Below, piece after piece: positions 16,251 through 24,185 of a stretch of 27,513 nucleotides of DNA (position 1 is its first letter; every line of letters begins with the position of its first letter). The notes under the pieces are model-generated. The model was not told the DNA's origin. It worked only from the letters and a program-made list of their open reading frames with translations, and searched no databases. The stretch covers positions 1-27,513 of the forward strand of contig JBKPCR010000494.1 in assembly GCA_046727435.1 (NCBI GenBank), written 5' to 3'. This DNA comes from CAVPRW01 sp046727435 [NCBI: bacterium]. GTDB lineage: Bacteria > Tectomicrobia > Entotheonellia > J063. The position numbers were made by a program, and so were the translations under genes.

Positions 16251-16703
16251 ATGGCCTGTACGTATCACGGCAAGGAGCATGATCCGGTAGCCTGTATGCG
16301 GCGGTTACGAAACCACGTCCGGCGGCGCTTGGAGATCAGTGGAGGCCTGCAAGGGGGAGACGAGCATCGCGAGCGAGATGAACAGATGATCAGCCGTGTG
16401 TGTTACTGCATCGCCAAGTTGGCCACCGATCCTTCTGGGCTTTCCGTCTTCACAGCCGAACTCGCCGTGACAGACGAACAGGTGTCGCGCCTCCAGGCGG
16501 TGCCCCTAACGCCGTGCTCGCGTGCCAAGCGGATGCGAGTCTGGGAGAGCTGCCTCGCCGCCACGGCAGACGAATGCTCCGAGGAAATTGCGGTCGTCCA
16601 GCAACATCTCCGGCCCGAGGAGGTGCCACCACTGGCGCTTGTTCCGCCTTTGATGATCGAGGCCTTTGTGCAGTGGCCGAGTGCCCAACCATCAGCATCA
16701 TGA
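16251..16703 (+). CDS. Hypothetical 150-aa protein of replication module
   Basis: The product is MACTYHGKEHDPVACMRRLR to QPSAS, with a helical, Arg/Glu-rich N-terminal half and several Cys residues (residues 3, 15, 51, 53, 88, 100, 109) that do not form an obvious zinc motif. GGGGGA precedes the ATG at a good distance. It follows the TOPRIM gene in the same direction. No domain is recognised. Confidence 0.6.
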   Translation: MACTYHGKEHDPVACMRRLRNHVRRRLEISGGLQGGDEHRERDEQMISRVCYCIAKLATDPSGLSVFTAELAVTDEQVSRLQAVPLTPCSRAKRMRVWESCLAATADECSEEIAVVQQHLRPEEVPPLALVPPLMIEAFVQWPSAQPSAS

Positions 16704-16769
16704 CCTCAGTGATGCACGCCTTGGCAGATGAATTTTAGCAACTACCTAGAAGTGAGAGGAGGAGCCACG

Positions 16770-17540
16770 ATGGATCGTGATCGCGCAGAACGCCGGTGGA
16801 GGCGACGCACGCCCCGCGGGAACTTTTTATGGTTGCGCTCATGGCGATTGACGCACGACAGGGCCAACGCCGGCCCGATTGAATCACATCGGGTACTCGT
16901 TCATCCCGATCGAGATGGCGATTATTACGACGTTGGCGTGCTGCCGGATCAACGAAGTCCTGAACCAACAGCTATCAGCCTGCAGTTGAAGGTGTCGGGG
17001 CATGTCACCCCCCACGAGCTGGGGAACCATCTCCTCAAACTGGTGCAGATGCTGCTGCACAGTGAGGAGCTCTGGGGGTTGCTTGGGGGTGTCCCGCTGG
17101 ATGGGCCACGCACCTTTGGCCTCGTGCGGTCTGACCAGGCCCCTGCCACCCCGCCGGGCGCAGGTGAGGCGCCATCGCCGTCCGCACCCCAGACGCCCCT
17201 TCGTGCACTGCAAACTTTACGGGACAAGATCGCTTTCCGGCTGACAGAACACCAGCAAGACCCGACCTTTCCCCTGCGCGGTCATACGCTCGAAGAACTG
17301 TGTGAGGTCCTGGTGATGCTCACCTGCGGGCAGGACATCGTGCTGCTCGTGGACCGCGATCCCTGGCGGTGGGAGCATACTGCCGAGGAGTTGCGGGTCG
17401 CGGAAGAAGCCTTTTCGGCGGAACTCGACACCCTCAGGGCGCTGACCAGCGCGTTGAGCGAGGACATGGGGGCAGACCAGGCGACCGAGCAGCTGTTATC
17501 CGTCTTTGTGGAGGGGGCGCCCGGAGAGGGGACGGCATGA
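16770..17540 (+). CDS. Hypothetical 256-aa protein of replication module
   Basis: I use the ATG at 16770 because AGGAGG lies just upstream; an earlier in-frame ATG at 16728 has none. The N-terminus is basic (MDRDRAERRWRRRTPRGNFL). The middle has strands (ESHRVLVHPDRDGDYYDVGV) and a helix (HELGNHLLKLVQMLLHSEEL). A proline-rich linker leads to a helical C-terminal domain (LEELCEVLVMLTCGQDIVLL). It ends in an ATGA overlap with the next small frame. No family is recognised. Its place suggests an accessory role in the replicon. Confidence 0.62.
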   Translation: MDRDRAERRWRRRTPRGNFLWLRSWRLTHDRANAGPIESHRVLVHPDRDGDYYDVGVLPDQRSPEPTAISLQLKVSGHVTPHELGNHLLKLVQMLLHSEELWGLLGGVPLDGPRTFGLVRSDQAPATPPGAGEAPSPSAPQTPLRALQTLRDKIAFRLTEHQQDPTFPLRGHTLEELCEVLVMLTCGQDIVLLVDRDPWRWEHTAEELRVAEEAFSAELDTLRALTSALSEDMGADQATEQLLSVFVEGAPGEGTA

Positions 17541-17674
17541 TCACGACGATCAACAACATGTGCGCGTGCGGCCGTGTGGTTGGCGATGGCCCGAAATGCC
17601 CCGATGCCTCCGAGGGCGGGCCGCGGGCAGCCTCCACCCATCACGGGTGGAGAGCCCAAATGAGGGAGCCCTAA
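17537..17674 (+). CDS. Small Cys-containing ORF coupled to previous gene
   Basis: 45 residues beginning MITTINNMCACGRVVGDGPK. The ATG overlaps the previous stop (ATGA), and GGAGAGGGGA is close upstream. CxC followed by Cys 11 residues later (CPDA) resembles the first half of a zinc-ribbon or HNH N-terminus, but the second CxxC is absent, so the frame may be truncated. The hairpin at 17632-17652 lies within its end. Confidence 0.4.
   Translation: MITTINNMCACGRVVGDGPKCPDASEGGPRAASTHHGWRAQMREP
17632..17652. other. 8-bp perfect hairpin at end of module
   Basis: CTCCACCC-ATCAC-GGGTGGAG. It could help end transcription of the replication module, but no T-run follows directly. A6/T6 runs at about 17705-17722 are 50 bases further on. 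Confidence 0.35.
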
Positions 17675-17820
17675 AGGCCACGCGCCGTGGTCCCAGAGGT
17701 GGCAGAAAAAACTCTTTTTTGGCCGCTGTCCATCCTACCGCATCAGTACTTCGTGCTTGATTCCCACGCATCGGCATCATCGGCGGGGTGTGATTTGGTC
17801 GCCAAGCGATTTAACCCTTT

Positions 17821-18126
17821 GTGATGCAGTCAAGCTCCGCTTGTGGTCAACTGCTCCACGTGCCTCAGCCATCGGCGCTACCGGGTGACGCCTGGGAGAT
17901 GTTGCTCGCGAGGTATCCGGGCGAGGTGCAAGTTGCGGTGCACCAGGTGGTCAAAAGCACAAGTCTTGGCGTGGCGGATGTGCTGCGGGCGTTAGTTATC
18001 ACCGCCTGTCAGGTGAAGACGACGCCACAGCCTCCACACGAAAGCTCAGGCGTCTGGCGTGACAGACCCGTCAGCGCAGGCGCTGGCCTCAGGTCGATCT
18101 CCCTCTTGCGAGGATGGAAATGTTGA
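17821..18126 (+). CDS. Doubtful hypothetical ORF
   Basis: 101 residues from a GTG followed directly by ATG. Only the middle (GDAWEMLLARYPGEVQVAVH to VLRALVITACQ) looks protein-like. There is no clear ribosome-binding site, and the tail overlaps the region antisense to the HEPN relic. It may be the remnant of a longer gene. Apart from this, 17675-18179 shows no gene. Confidence 0.25.
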   Translation: MMQSSSACGQLLHVPQPSALPGDAWEMLLARYPGEVQVAVHQVVKSTSLGVADVLRALVITACQVKTTPQPPHESSGVWRDRPVSAGAGLRSISLLRGWKC

Positions 18127-18179
18127 ACCACACCTCGATGCGCGTGGGATACCTCCCAGCACAAAGGCTCTGTGGCCGA

Positions 18180-18545
18180 TCAGTCTTCGGATGCTCCTCT
18201 TGTCCCATGGCCTCCAATCAGAAGGTGCTGATCGACTGCGGCAGGTTTCCGATACCGCTCATTTTGAAGCAGCCTCATTACAAGTCGAAGATAGGTAAGG
18301 GCGGCAAGAAGCGGTCCGTTGGCGTCCCCGCCGAAATAATTCCGCACAATTTTCTCCGCGTCCTTCGATTTTCCGTGAACGAGTTTCGACCGGTAGCCGT
18401 AAATCCGCTTGATCTCCCAAACTACTTCCGCCGGCGGCTTAATGGGATATGGTTCGAGCTTGAGAAGGGCGGCCACGCGAAGCGCGAGTTGGCTCTCCCG
18501 GAATTCCCGTGGTAACGCGTCAAATGTTGCTCCCTCGTCGTGCTA
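18180..18545 (-). pseudogene. HEPN-domain C-terminal fragment
   Basis: The minus-strand frame opens after a TAG at 18543-18545 and reads FDALPREFRESQLALRVAAL, VWEIKRIYGYRSKLVHGKSK and LLAALTYLRLVMRLL. IYGYRSKLVHG carries the Rx4H ribonuclease motif of HEPN proteins, in the usual place near the end of a helical bundle. It lacks a start, and the neighbouring gene at 18590-19468, in the same direction, ends abruptly. They probably formed one gene of about 420 residues, now split at the inverted repeat at 18491-18611 and in different frames. HEPN ribonucleases act in abortive defence and toxin systems. Confidence 0.65.
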
Positions 18546-18611
18546 AACCATTGGAAATATTCGGCCGACCTTTAAACGATGTTCTGTTTTCACGGGAATT
18601 CCGGGAGAGCC
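18491..18611. repeat. Perfect 21-bp inverted repeat at HEPN gene break
   Basis: Positions 18491-18511 and 18591-18611 are exact reverse complements. Each contains the palindrome-like core GGAATTCC. They enclose 79 bases with no gene. The upstream gene stops within the 18591 arm (TGA at 18590-18592), and the HEPN fragment runs through the 18491 arm. It could be a miniature insertion, an inversion junction or an assembly fold-back. Confidence 0.65.
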
Positions 18612-19468
18612 CGATAATGAATCAGCGCCTGAGCATACCCGGTCTGGAACCCAGTTGCGATTCGGATGGCAGCGAGGGCCTTGTCAATGACAGAGATTGG
18701 GTAGATCGCCGGATCGTCGAGTTCCCAGGGGAACCCTGTCAGCCCATGCCTCTGTGCCTGGGAGAGGGTTCGGCCTTCAATGACGATCGCGGGGGTAGCG
18801 GCCGCCGACGCCCACTTGTGGACGTGATAGGCCGAATCCAAGAGTGCCGCCCTTGCCTGCTGGAACGGTTCATCCATTCGCCGGATGAAAACGTTCGGCC
18901 CGAGGCGGTATTCGTCGAAGGCCGCTTGGATCATGAGCATCGGAATAACCACATCGGCTGGCACCTGCTCTGCGAATACCCCTTCTTCCCATCTCAGGTA
19001 CAGGGGCAGGAATCGTTCGGCCTCGAATGCCTCGTCCGGGTGTACGATTTGGTACTGCTCGACCAGTTCGGCTGGGATCATGCCAGCATAGGCCTGGGCC
19101 GCGTTGAGGAGCTGTGCGTCCGAGATGTCCGGGCGGAATCCATAGCGTAGAGTGGCTTGGTACTCCCGGTCGACCACGAGAGAATCGATGAGCGCTTGAA
19201 ACGAGGTAATCGCATTTTCATCGATATCGGCATTGGACGCACTGCCGAAAAGATAGGAGTAATCGAATGGAGCTGCCCGCTCGTTCTTGCTGAAAGTCGG
19301 CATCCCGTTCTCGCCAATCTTGACTTCATACCAATTCCATTGGCGAGGGATGTAGAGACGGCTATTCTTCCTCATTGCCTCCCGCATCTCCGCGAGTCCG
19401 TCGCGAACAGCAGCAGCCGCCAACTGGAATAGCTCGGGTTTGAGAGGTATAGTGGACGGGCTAGTCAA
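18590..19468 (-). CDS. Hypothetical protein, probable N-terminal part of split HEPN gene
   Basis: 292 residues from a TTG at 19468, chosen because GGGAGG is about five bases upstream and the reading is protein-like from there (TSPSTIPLKPELFQLAAAAV). The extra upstream frame to 19642 is low-complexity. Segments such as RQWNWYEVKIGENGMPTFSK and AQAYAGMIPAELVEQYQIVH are well preserved. The last residues, ALIHYRALPEFP, fall in an arm of the 21-bp inverted repeat, so the natural C-terminus is missing. The HEPN fragment just downstream is its likely continuation. No domain name can be given to this part. Confidence 0.65.
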   Translation of the reverse strand: MTSPSTIPLKPELFQLAAAAVRDGLAEMREAMRKNSRLYIPRQWNWYEVKIGENGMPTFSKNERAAPFDYSYLFGSASNADIDENAITSFQALIDSLVVDREYQATLRYGFRPDISDAQLLNAAQAYAGMIPAELVEQYQIVHPDEAFEAERFLPLYLRWEEGVFAEQVPADVVIPMLMIQAAFDEYRLGPNVFIRRMDEPFQQARAALLDSAYHVHKWASAAATPAIVIEGRTLSQAQRHGLTGFPWELDDPAIYPISVIDKALAAIRIATGFQTGYAQALIHYRALPEFP

Positions 19469-19919
19469 GGCGACCTCCCTCGATGGCGACGAGGAGACCC
19501 GCCAAGCTGGTGGGGTCTCTGGTGGACGCGAGCAGGGCTGGTCGGCTTTGGCCTCGTCGCATGGTGGCGAGTGCCCTGACGGCGCGTGCGCGGGGCGGCA
19601 CTGGTGGTACCCGGCGGCTAGGGCTGGGAGCAAGAGGTTCAAGGGGGTCAGGGCTGACGCAGGAACGGGGAGCTAGCAGAGGGTGTCGTTCACCGACCCC
19701 GCAGGAGAGCACTCGATGCCAGCACCCCTGTGGGGCGACCTCGTCGCGTGGCTGGCTGATCGCACATCTCGCAGGTCCATGGCGTGGGCCGGGCGGATGG
19801 CAAGGATGACCGCGACACGGAGCCGCACCACGGTGCTGGGAGGGATAGGAGCCGCTGTGGGGGTGGCGCAGGTGAGGCCTGACAGGGGCGGCTGGGGAGC
19901 GGCGGCCGCCCGTACGCTC
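19469..19919. other. Gene-free stretch before iteron array
   Basis: No convincing coding frame on either strand. The open frames here are Arg/Gly/Ala-rich shadows without supported starts. Confidence 0.45.
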
Positions 19920-20061
19920 GATTCACGGGATTCACGCGATTCACGGAATTTCCCTATTTGTTATTCCTTCATAGTTCTCTACATCACGGCCCTCTCACCC
20001 CTGTGATCCCGGAAATTCAACAAATAAGAGAATCGCGTGAATTCCGTGAATCGCGTGATCA
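19920..20061. repeat. Second 9-bp iteron array, opposing sets (candidate origin)
   Basis: Three abutting 9-mers lie at 19920-19946 (GATTCACGG, GATTCACGC, GATTCACGG). Three abutting inverted units lie at 20035-20061 (GCGTGAATT, CCGTGAATC, then a diverged GCGTGATCA). The 88-base spacer is A/T-richer than its surroundings and holds a nested inverted pair, TATTTGTT at 19955-19962 and AACAAATA at 20019-20026. Opposing short iterons around an A/T-rich spacer match the general design of staphylococcal pathogenicity island origins. The unit is related to the array at 14285 (shared core A-Y-T-C-A-C). Confidence 0.6.
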
Positions 20062-20733
20062 TGGCGTTCAATGGACCGGACACTGGAGATTGTTTCGACA
20101 TGAGGCCATATAGCGGGTCTTTGAACGGATGGGAGGGGCTTGATGGCGGTCGGGAGGTGTCCGAAGCCCCGCCGCTTCACCCTGGCGCCGCTAGCTATTC
20201 AGTGGCGAAAAACGGCGTGGTGGCAGCGTTGAGGCACGCCTCGGGTGTGTGAGGTGTGTCATTCCCTGCCATCGCCGCTGCCTGCCGGCGTCCACATAGT
20301 CATCGATGTCTCCCTTCATGATTCCGCATAGATGATCCGCACCCTACGCTTATCGAGAATGGCACAGACCCAGGCTGTCGTGACTCTGTTGGGTAAGTCA
20401 TCCGCTAACAGAGCACCGTCTGGCGTGACAGTGGATAGGGTGCTAGCTGGGCAAAATGTCCTAGGTTCCACGGGCGCGCGCGTAAGGGTTCACCTCAGCG
20501 CCAGGCGATCCCTCGGACTACATTCATCAACGAGCCCAGCACCCTCTTTCCCCAGGCACGGCGCTATGCCCCTGCCCATGCCACTCCCACCCCAGGGGAC
20601 AACCGCGGGTTTGCCCTCGAAGCGCATCGCGACCTCCTCTGGGCGTTACGACGCCGCCTCAGTGTTGAGGCTCATGCCACCACAGGTCAGTAGGCCACAG
20701 GGCTGGTCAATGGCTATGCTGTCCCACCCCTCC
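20062..20733. other. Gene-free stretch with a repeat fragment
   Basis: No supported gene. The 157-residue frame starting at 20332 is low in protein-like features. Positions 20372-20399 match the right arm of the palindromic element at 24186-24411 (28 bases with two differences), including TGACTCTGTTGGGTAAGTC exactly. Confidence 0.45.
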
Positions 20734-20761
20734 TTGACACCTCCTAGGGGGAGGTATAAAA
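20734..20761 (+). promoter_or_regulatory. Promoter with CsoR-like dyad in the spacer
   Basis: TTGACA at 20734-20739 and TATAAA at 20755-20760 fit -35 and -10 elements with a short 15-base spacer (16 if ATAAAA is the -10). The spacer carries the dyad ACCTCC-TAGGG-GGAGGT. G/C-tract dyads of this kind are bound by CsoR/RcnR-type metal repressors. AGGAG then GTG follows but gives only a ten-codon frame, so the native gene may be gone. The exporter at 20938 is the next gene. Confidence 0.45.
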
Positions 20762-20937
20762 GGAGTACGCTGGTGACTCTTCCCCCTGGCAGGCCGCGCC
20801 CCTAGACGCCTCTGACGGCATGGTGACGGACGACCTCGGCGCCGATCCGGGTGAGGTGGTGAAACACGAGCCTGGTCTTCCTCTTGAGCGTGCGTCACAC
20901 GCCGGTCAGCCTGGGCAGCGTTGTGGAGGGGCGTCGC

Positions 20938-21660
20938 GTGAGTCTGGTGTGGGTGGCGGGTGCCGGCATCCTGTTGCTAGCGAGCTTCGTGTTCGGGCTG
21001 GCGGGGTTTGGCCTCGGGTTGGTGGCGTTGTCCCTGCTGCCCTTCCTGATGCCCCCGACGATGGCCGTTCCGCTCATCTCGATGTACAGTGCGGCCTTCG
21101 CTCTCGTCATGGCCATCCAGTTGCGGCGCGACATCGTGTTGTCGCACCTGGCGGCGCTCCTGTGCGGCGCACTCGTGGGCACGCCGGTCGGTGTGTGGGT
21201 GCTGGCGACCTTGCCGGCCAGCTGGCTGCGGCGACTGATCGGGCTCACCCTGATGGTCGTGGTCATCATCGAATGGCGTGGTCTCTACCCCCGCAAGTTA
21301 GCAGGACGCCACTGGGGAGTCTCGGCCGGAGTCTTATCAGGGCTGCTCGGAGGGGCCGTCGGCGCCCCAGGTCCGCCGGTCGTTCTGTACGCTGCGGCGC
21401 AGGGGTGGAGTCCGCGCGCCATGAAATCCACCCTCTTGGGCTTTTTTTGCGCCAACCAGATGATCACGCTCGTGGGCCAGTGGTGGGCTGGGCTCCTGAC
21501 ACCCGACGTGGCATGGCTCGCACTCGTCTTTGCCCCGCCAGCTGTGGTCGGCGTGGCCCTCGGCATGCACCTCTTCAACTACGTCGATCACGCCCGTGTC
21601 CGCCACCTCGTGTTCGCACTGCTGTTCATCCTCGGACTGACCCTGTGCCTCCGCGGCTGA
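20938..21660 (+). CDS. TauE/SafE-type membrane exporter
   Basis: 240 residues with about eight hydrophobic helices. The two halves are similar, as in the TauE/SafE (DUF81) family: FVFGLAGFGLGLVALSLLPF near the start and GLLGGAVGAPGPPVVLYAAA in the middle, both carrying the Gly/Pro-rich signature. The GTG at 20938 has GGAGGGG upstream; a TTG at 20884 would add a non-membrane extension. Family members are proposed to export sulfite, sulfoacetate and related organosulfur anions; the substrate here is unknown. It is not obviously in an operon. The promoter with a metal-type dyad lies 180 bases upstream. Confidence 0.85.
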   Translation: MSLVWVAGAGILLLASFVFGLAGFGLGLVALSLLPFLMPPTMAVPLISMYSAAFALVMAIQLRRDIVLSHLAALLCGALVGTPVGVWVLATLPASWLRRLIGLTLMVVVIIEWRGLYPRKLAGRHWGVSAGVLSGLLGGAVGAPGPPVVLYAAAQGWSPRAMKSTLLGFFCANQMITLVGQWWAGLLTPDVAWLALVFAPPAVVGVALGMHLFNYVDHARVRHLVFALLFILGLTLCLRG

Positions 21661-22249
21661 ATGCGTCGTGTCCAGCGCACAACCGGTGGCAGCGGACGGT
21701 CCGCTACGCGACCCGCCGTTGAACCGGAGCGGTACGCGGTATGCTAAACACGGGGTCACGGCACTGGGCGAACCCTCGCGAGTCGGCGGAATTCCCCACC
21801 GGTGTCAACGAGGTCCTGGCCATGTGTGTGGACGCTTATTTAACCGAGCTATGAGCTCCGGCTTTGCCTGAGGTTGGGTTGCCTGGAGCACAGGCTCTCT
21901 GTTTCAACGGCATCTGATGTGAGCAGATACAAAGCTCGTCAGAGCTTCCTTTACGCTGGTGAGGAGTGAAGCCGGTCTTGTCCGAGATACATCAGCTCGA
22001 CGAGCAACCGTGCCGTGAAGCGGCTGGAGGAGACCTCCAACGCGTCAGAGTCAAGGTGTTCAAATCTCCGGAACCACCTGATGCCGCCGCGGTGAGATGC
22101 AGCGCCAAACTGTGTGAAACTCAAATTTTCGGAAATGTGCCTTCATAGAATCGATAGCTTACGATGTCAAAAATGCCAGCATTTGGGATTTTTACCCAGT
22201 CTACGCCGTTATTAGCCGCGAGAAGGAGTAGGAACCGGTCAAACGGCGC
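21661..22249. other. Gene-free stretch with repeat fragment
   Basis: No gene is supported. Positions 21781-21815 are a diverged copy of the outer arm of the palindromic repeat (shared GAATTCCCCACCGGTGT). A small hairpin AAGCTC-GTCA-GAGCTT lies near 21931-21946, and AGCGGAC-G-GTCCGCT lies just after the exporter gene. Confidence 0.45.
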
Positions 22250-22609
22250 TCAGGAATGCGCCCGGTCCGATTCAAGATACTCCTTGAGGGCAACGGCATC
22301 GTTATGCTCCTGGTCCTTAGCACCGTACACGAGCGTCACTATGCCGTGACGCACATGCTCCCTAAGCTGCTCGACCGCTTTGGGATTATTGTCGAGTTCC
22401 CGGAAATAGCGGTCGCGGAACGGGGTCCATTTCGATGGGTCGTGGCCGAACCACTTCCGGAGCGCGGCGCTCGGAGCGATCTCCTTGAGCCAGAGGTTGA
22501 TCCGGGCCGAACTTTTGGACACGCCCCGTGGCCAGAGCCGGTCCACAAGCACCCGGAATCCGTCGCCCGATTCGGGTACTTCATACGCTCGCTTCAGTTT
22601 GATGACCAT
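22250..22609 (-). CDS. DUF488 family protein (YeaO-like)
   Basis: 119 residues, MVIKLKRAYEVPESGDGFRV then LVDRLWPRGVSK, WLKEIAPSAALRKWFGHDP, FRDRYFRELDN and GIVTLVYGAKDQEHNDAVAL. These are the hallmark segments of the DUF488/YeaO family in full length. I chose the ATG at 22609 because family members begin at this point; GGGGAG lies upstream, but only three bases away. A longer frame to 22729 runs through the leader repeat. The molecular function of the family is not settled. The upstream leader repeat is shared with the membrane protein gene at 692-1195, which suggests common control. Confidence 0.9.
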   Translation of the reverse strand: MVIKLKRAYEVPESGDGFRVLVDRLWPRGVSKSSARINLWLKEIAPSAALRKWFGHDPSKWTPFRDRYFRELDNNPKAVEQLREHVRHGIVTLVYGAKDQEHNDAVALKEYLESDRAHS

Positions 22610-22626
22610 AGGCTCCCCGAAATCAT

Positions 22627-22690
22627 CGCCTAACCATTGAGTATCAGGCCGATGTGCCCTGATACCTTGATATGGGGCCACTATTCGGGC
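22627..22690 (-). repeat. Leader repeat, copy 2
   Basis: Counterpart of 1228-1292, lying 18 bases upstream of the DUF488 start in the same orientation. The loosely paired section GCCCT..ATA/TAT..GGGGC is kept despite base changes between the copies. Confidence 0.55.
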
Positions 22691-23027
22691 TACCTCACCA
22701 GCGCGCAACGATGCACGCTGAGAGCGCATTATAGCGTAATGTAGGCCAACGGGAAATCATGGGGAGCCCAGAATCAATCATGTGGGCTCCGGGGCAACGA
22801 ATATGGGCCGGGAAGGGAACTCTATTGCGAGCCGAGCGTGCAATGAGTGCGAGCCGTAACACCTCCCTGTAGTTGCCCGATGCTGATGTTCTCAATTCCT
22901 ATAGGTGATGGGCTCAGGTCGTTACCCCTTCGGTGGGGTGTTTAGGATTGAACTGAGACCAGGGGATGGCTGATCTCTTCGCGCTCTAGGGTGCTCTCAA
23001 CCCTGCTACCGCATACATGGCCATGAC
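22691..23027. other. Gene-free stretch with hairpins
   Basis: No gene is supported. GGAGCCCA at 22763-22770 pairs with TGGGCTCC at 22783-22790. ACCCC-TTCGGT-GGGGT at 22924-22939 is a second small hairpin. Neither is followed by a clear T-run. Confidence 0.4.
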
Positions 23028-23211
23028 TGACTCTGTTGGTTAATTCAACAATGCGCGGAAAAGCAGGCGTACAGACGGCGTTTGAAACCCAGAACGACCG
23101 AGGCTATGCCTCTGGTGAAGGGTATTCCCTTGGCGTTCGAGATCGACTGTCGTGCATTAACCAACAGAGTCAACACATCGTTTACACCGGTGGGGAATTC
23201 AGCCGGCTCAC
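23028..23211. mobile_element. Palindromic repeat element, copy A
   Basis: Begins with TGACTCTGTTGGTTAATTC (23028-23046), has a core of about 110 bases, and ends with the reverse complement of that motif continuing to 23211. The outer part of its left arm is lost or diverged. Positions 23156-23211 are a perfect 56-base inverted copy of 24186-24241. The core resembles that of copy B. No transposase is encoded, so it looks like a MITE or a relic of IS ends. Confidence 0.6.
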
Positions 23212-23852
23212 GGCCTCATTCGGCGGGCTGAGGTAACATGCGCCCTGATGAAGAACTGGTTGAAACCTTCCAAGCTCTGACCCTCGATGGTGAGCCCAAA
23301 GATTGACTGCCATCTGGCTAGAACGGGTGGTTGGGTAGACAATGCTGTGCTCGACAGGGCCCTCGCTGTCGGATCATCGAGCTGCCAGGCGATATGACTG
23401 ACGATCGCGCCATCGGCGCGAGGTGGCTGGAAGATATTGTTATAGCTGCGTAACAGGTAGTTGTCTACGAGCCCAGCCCCTGTGTCGTGATCATTCACAA
23501 TTTCGACAAGGAAATCCACGTTGGAGGGGTCCGTACTAAACTGAAATCCACCCGCGTATACGATGATACCGAAGGGTGACATGGAGTGCTGATAATCGCC
23601 TACCGTCGGTAGGGGATTTGAGTCCGGAGTCGTCGATTCATAGAGATACGACCCGGTAATGGTATCACCAGCCTGGATAGCTCCATTCAAGATGTTGCTG
23701 GAATCGTCGACGGACTCGACTTCAGCAGTAATATTAATCAAGATGTTGGCAGCATCAGCATGCCTCACGTAACCAACAACCAGTAGCAGCGCGACCAGCC
23801 ATACCATGCCATGCGCGACCAAACGTTGCATCAGCATACTCTGGACCATCAT
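23208..23852 (-). CDS. Secreted protein, PEP-CTERM-like but truncated
   Basis: 214 residues. A signal peptide (GMVWLVALLLVVGYVRHADA) is followed by a beta-rich domain with GDTITGSYLYESTTPDSNPL and FGIIVYAGGFQFSTD, and ends FFIRAHVTSARRMRP. Proteins of this look usually continue after the IRAHVTSA-type strand with a VPEP motif, a membrane helix and basic residues (PEP-CTERM sorting signal). Here the frame enters the arm of the palindromic repeat and stops after five residues, so the sorting tail appears lost. Two adjacent ATGs start the gene; AGGAG is better spaced to the second (23849). If made, the protein would be released rather than anchored. The PEP-CTERM link is an inference. Confidence 0.7.
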   Translation of the reverse strand: MMVQSMLMQRLVAHGMVWLVALLLVVGYVRHADAANILINITAEVESVDDSSNILNGAIQAGDTITGSYLYESTTPDSNPLPTVGDYQHSMSPFGIIVYAGGFQFSTDPSNVDFLVEIVNDHDTGAGLVDNYLLRSYNNIFQPPRADGAIVSHIAWQLDDPTARALSSTALSTQPPVLARWQSIFGLTIEGQSLEGFNQFFIRAHVTSARRMRP

Positions 23853-24185
23853 CGCTCCTTTCGTAGCGGACTCAAGGGCTTTCTATTGCAAGCGATGGGG
23901 CTGTGGGCCAACAATTCCCGCGTGGAGCGGAGAGACGCCTCACCAAAGCGGGTTTATCTCTTGTCCGTCTAAGGGAGTGCCCAGTTGGAGGGCCAGAAGC
24001 GCGTGAGGAGTTGGGGTCTCCAGAGGAAGCGGGTGAGGCGAGTTTCGAGGGTCATGAGTCACCGCCTTTGGCAGAAGGGACACCGAGCGCGATGCCGCAG
24101 AAGTCATCTATCTTCTCCAAGAGCACCTTATCTCTGTCAAGGATTATTAGGAGAGGGCAGGTTTCGCGTGCTTTCGCATGCTGTT
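23853..24185 (-). other. Region between repeat copies with a coding relic
   Basis: On the minus strand, CPLLIILDRDKVLLEKIDDF and GIALGVPSAKGGDS ending at 24052 looks like the C-terminal end of a lost gene, while plus-strand frames look like shadows. No family is recognised and there is no intact start. Confidence 0.3.

Noticed and set aside
17700-17725. Terminator at the A6/T6 pair
   Set aside because: The stem would be only A-T pairs with a three-base loop, with no G/C stem before the T-run.
20820-21722. 300-residue plus-strand ORF overlapping the exporter gene
   Set aside because: It is an Arg/Pro/Gly-rich shadow of the TauE/SafE-type frame, which has clear membrane helices and family motifs.
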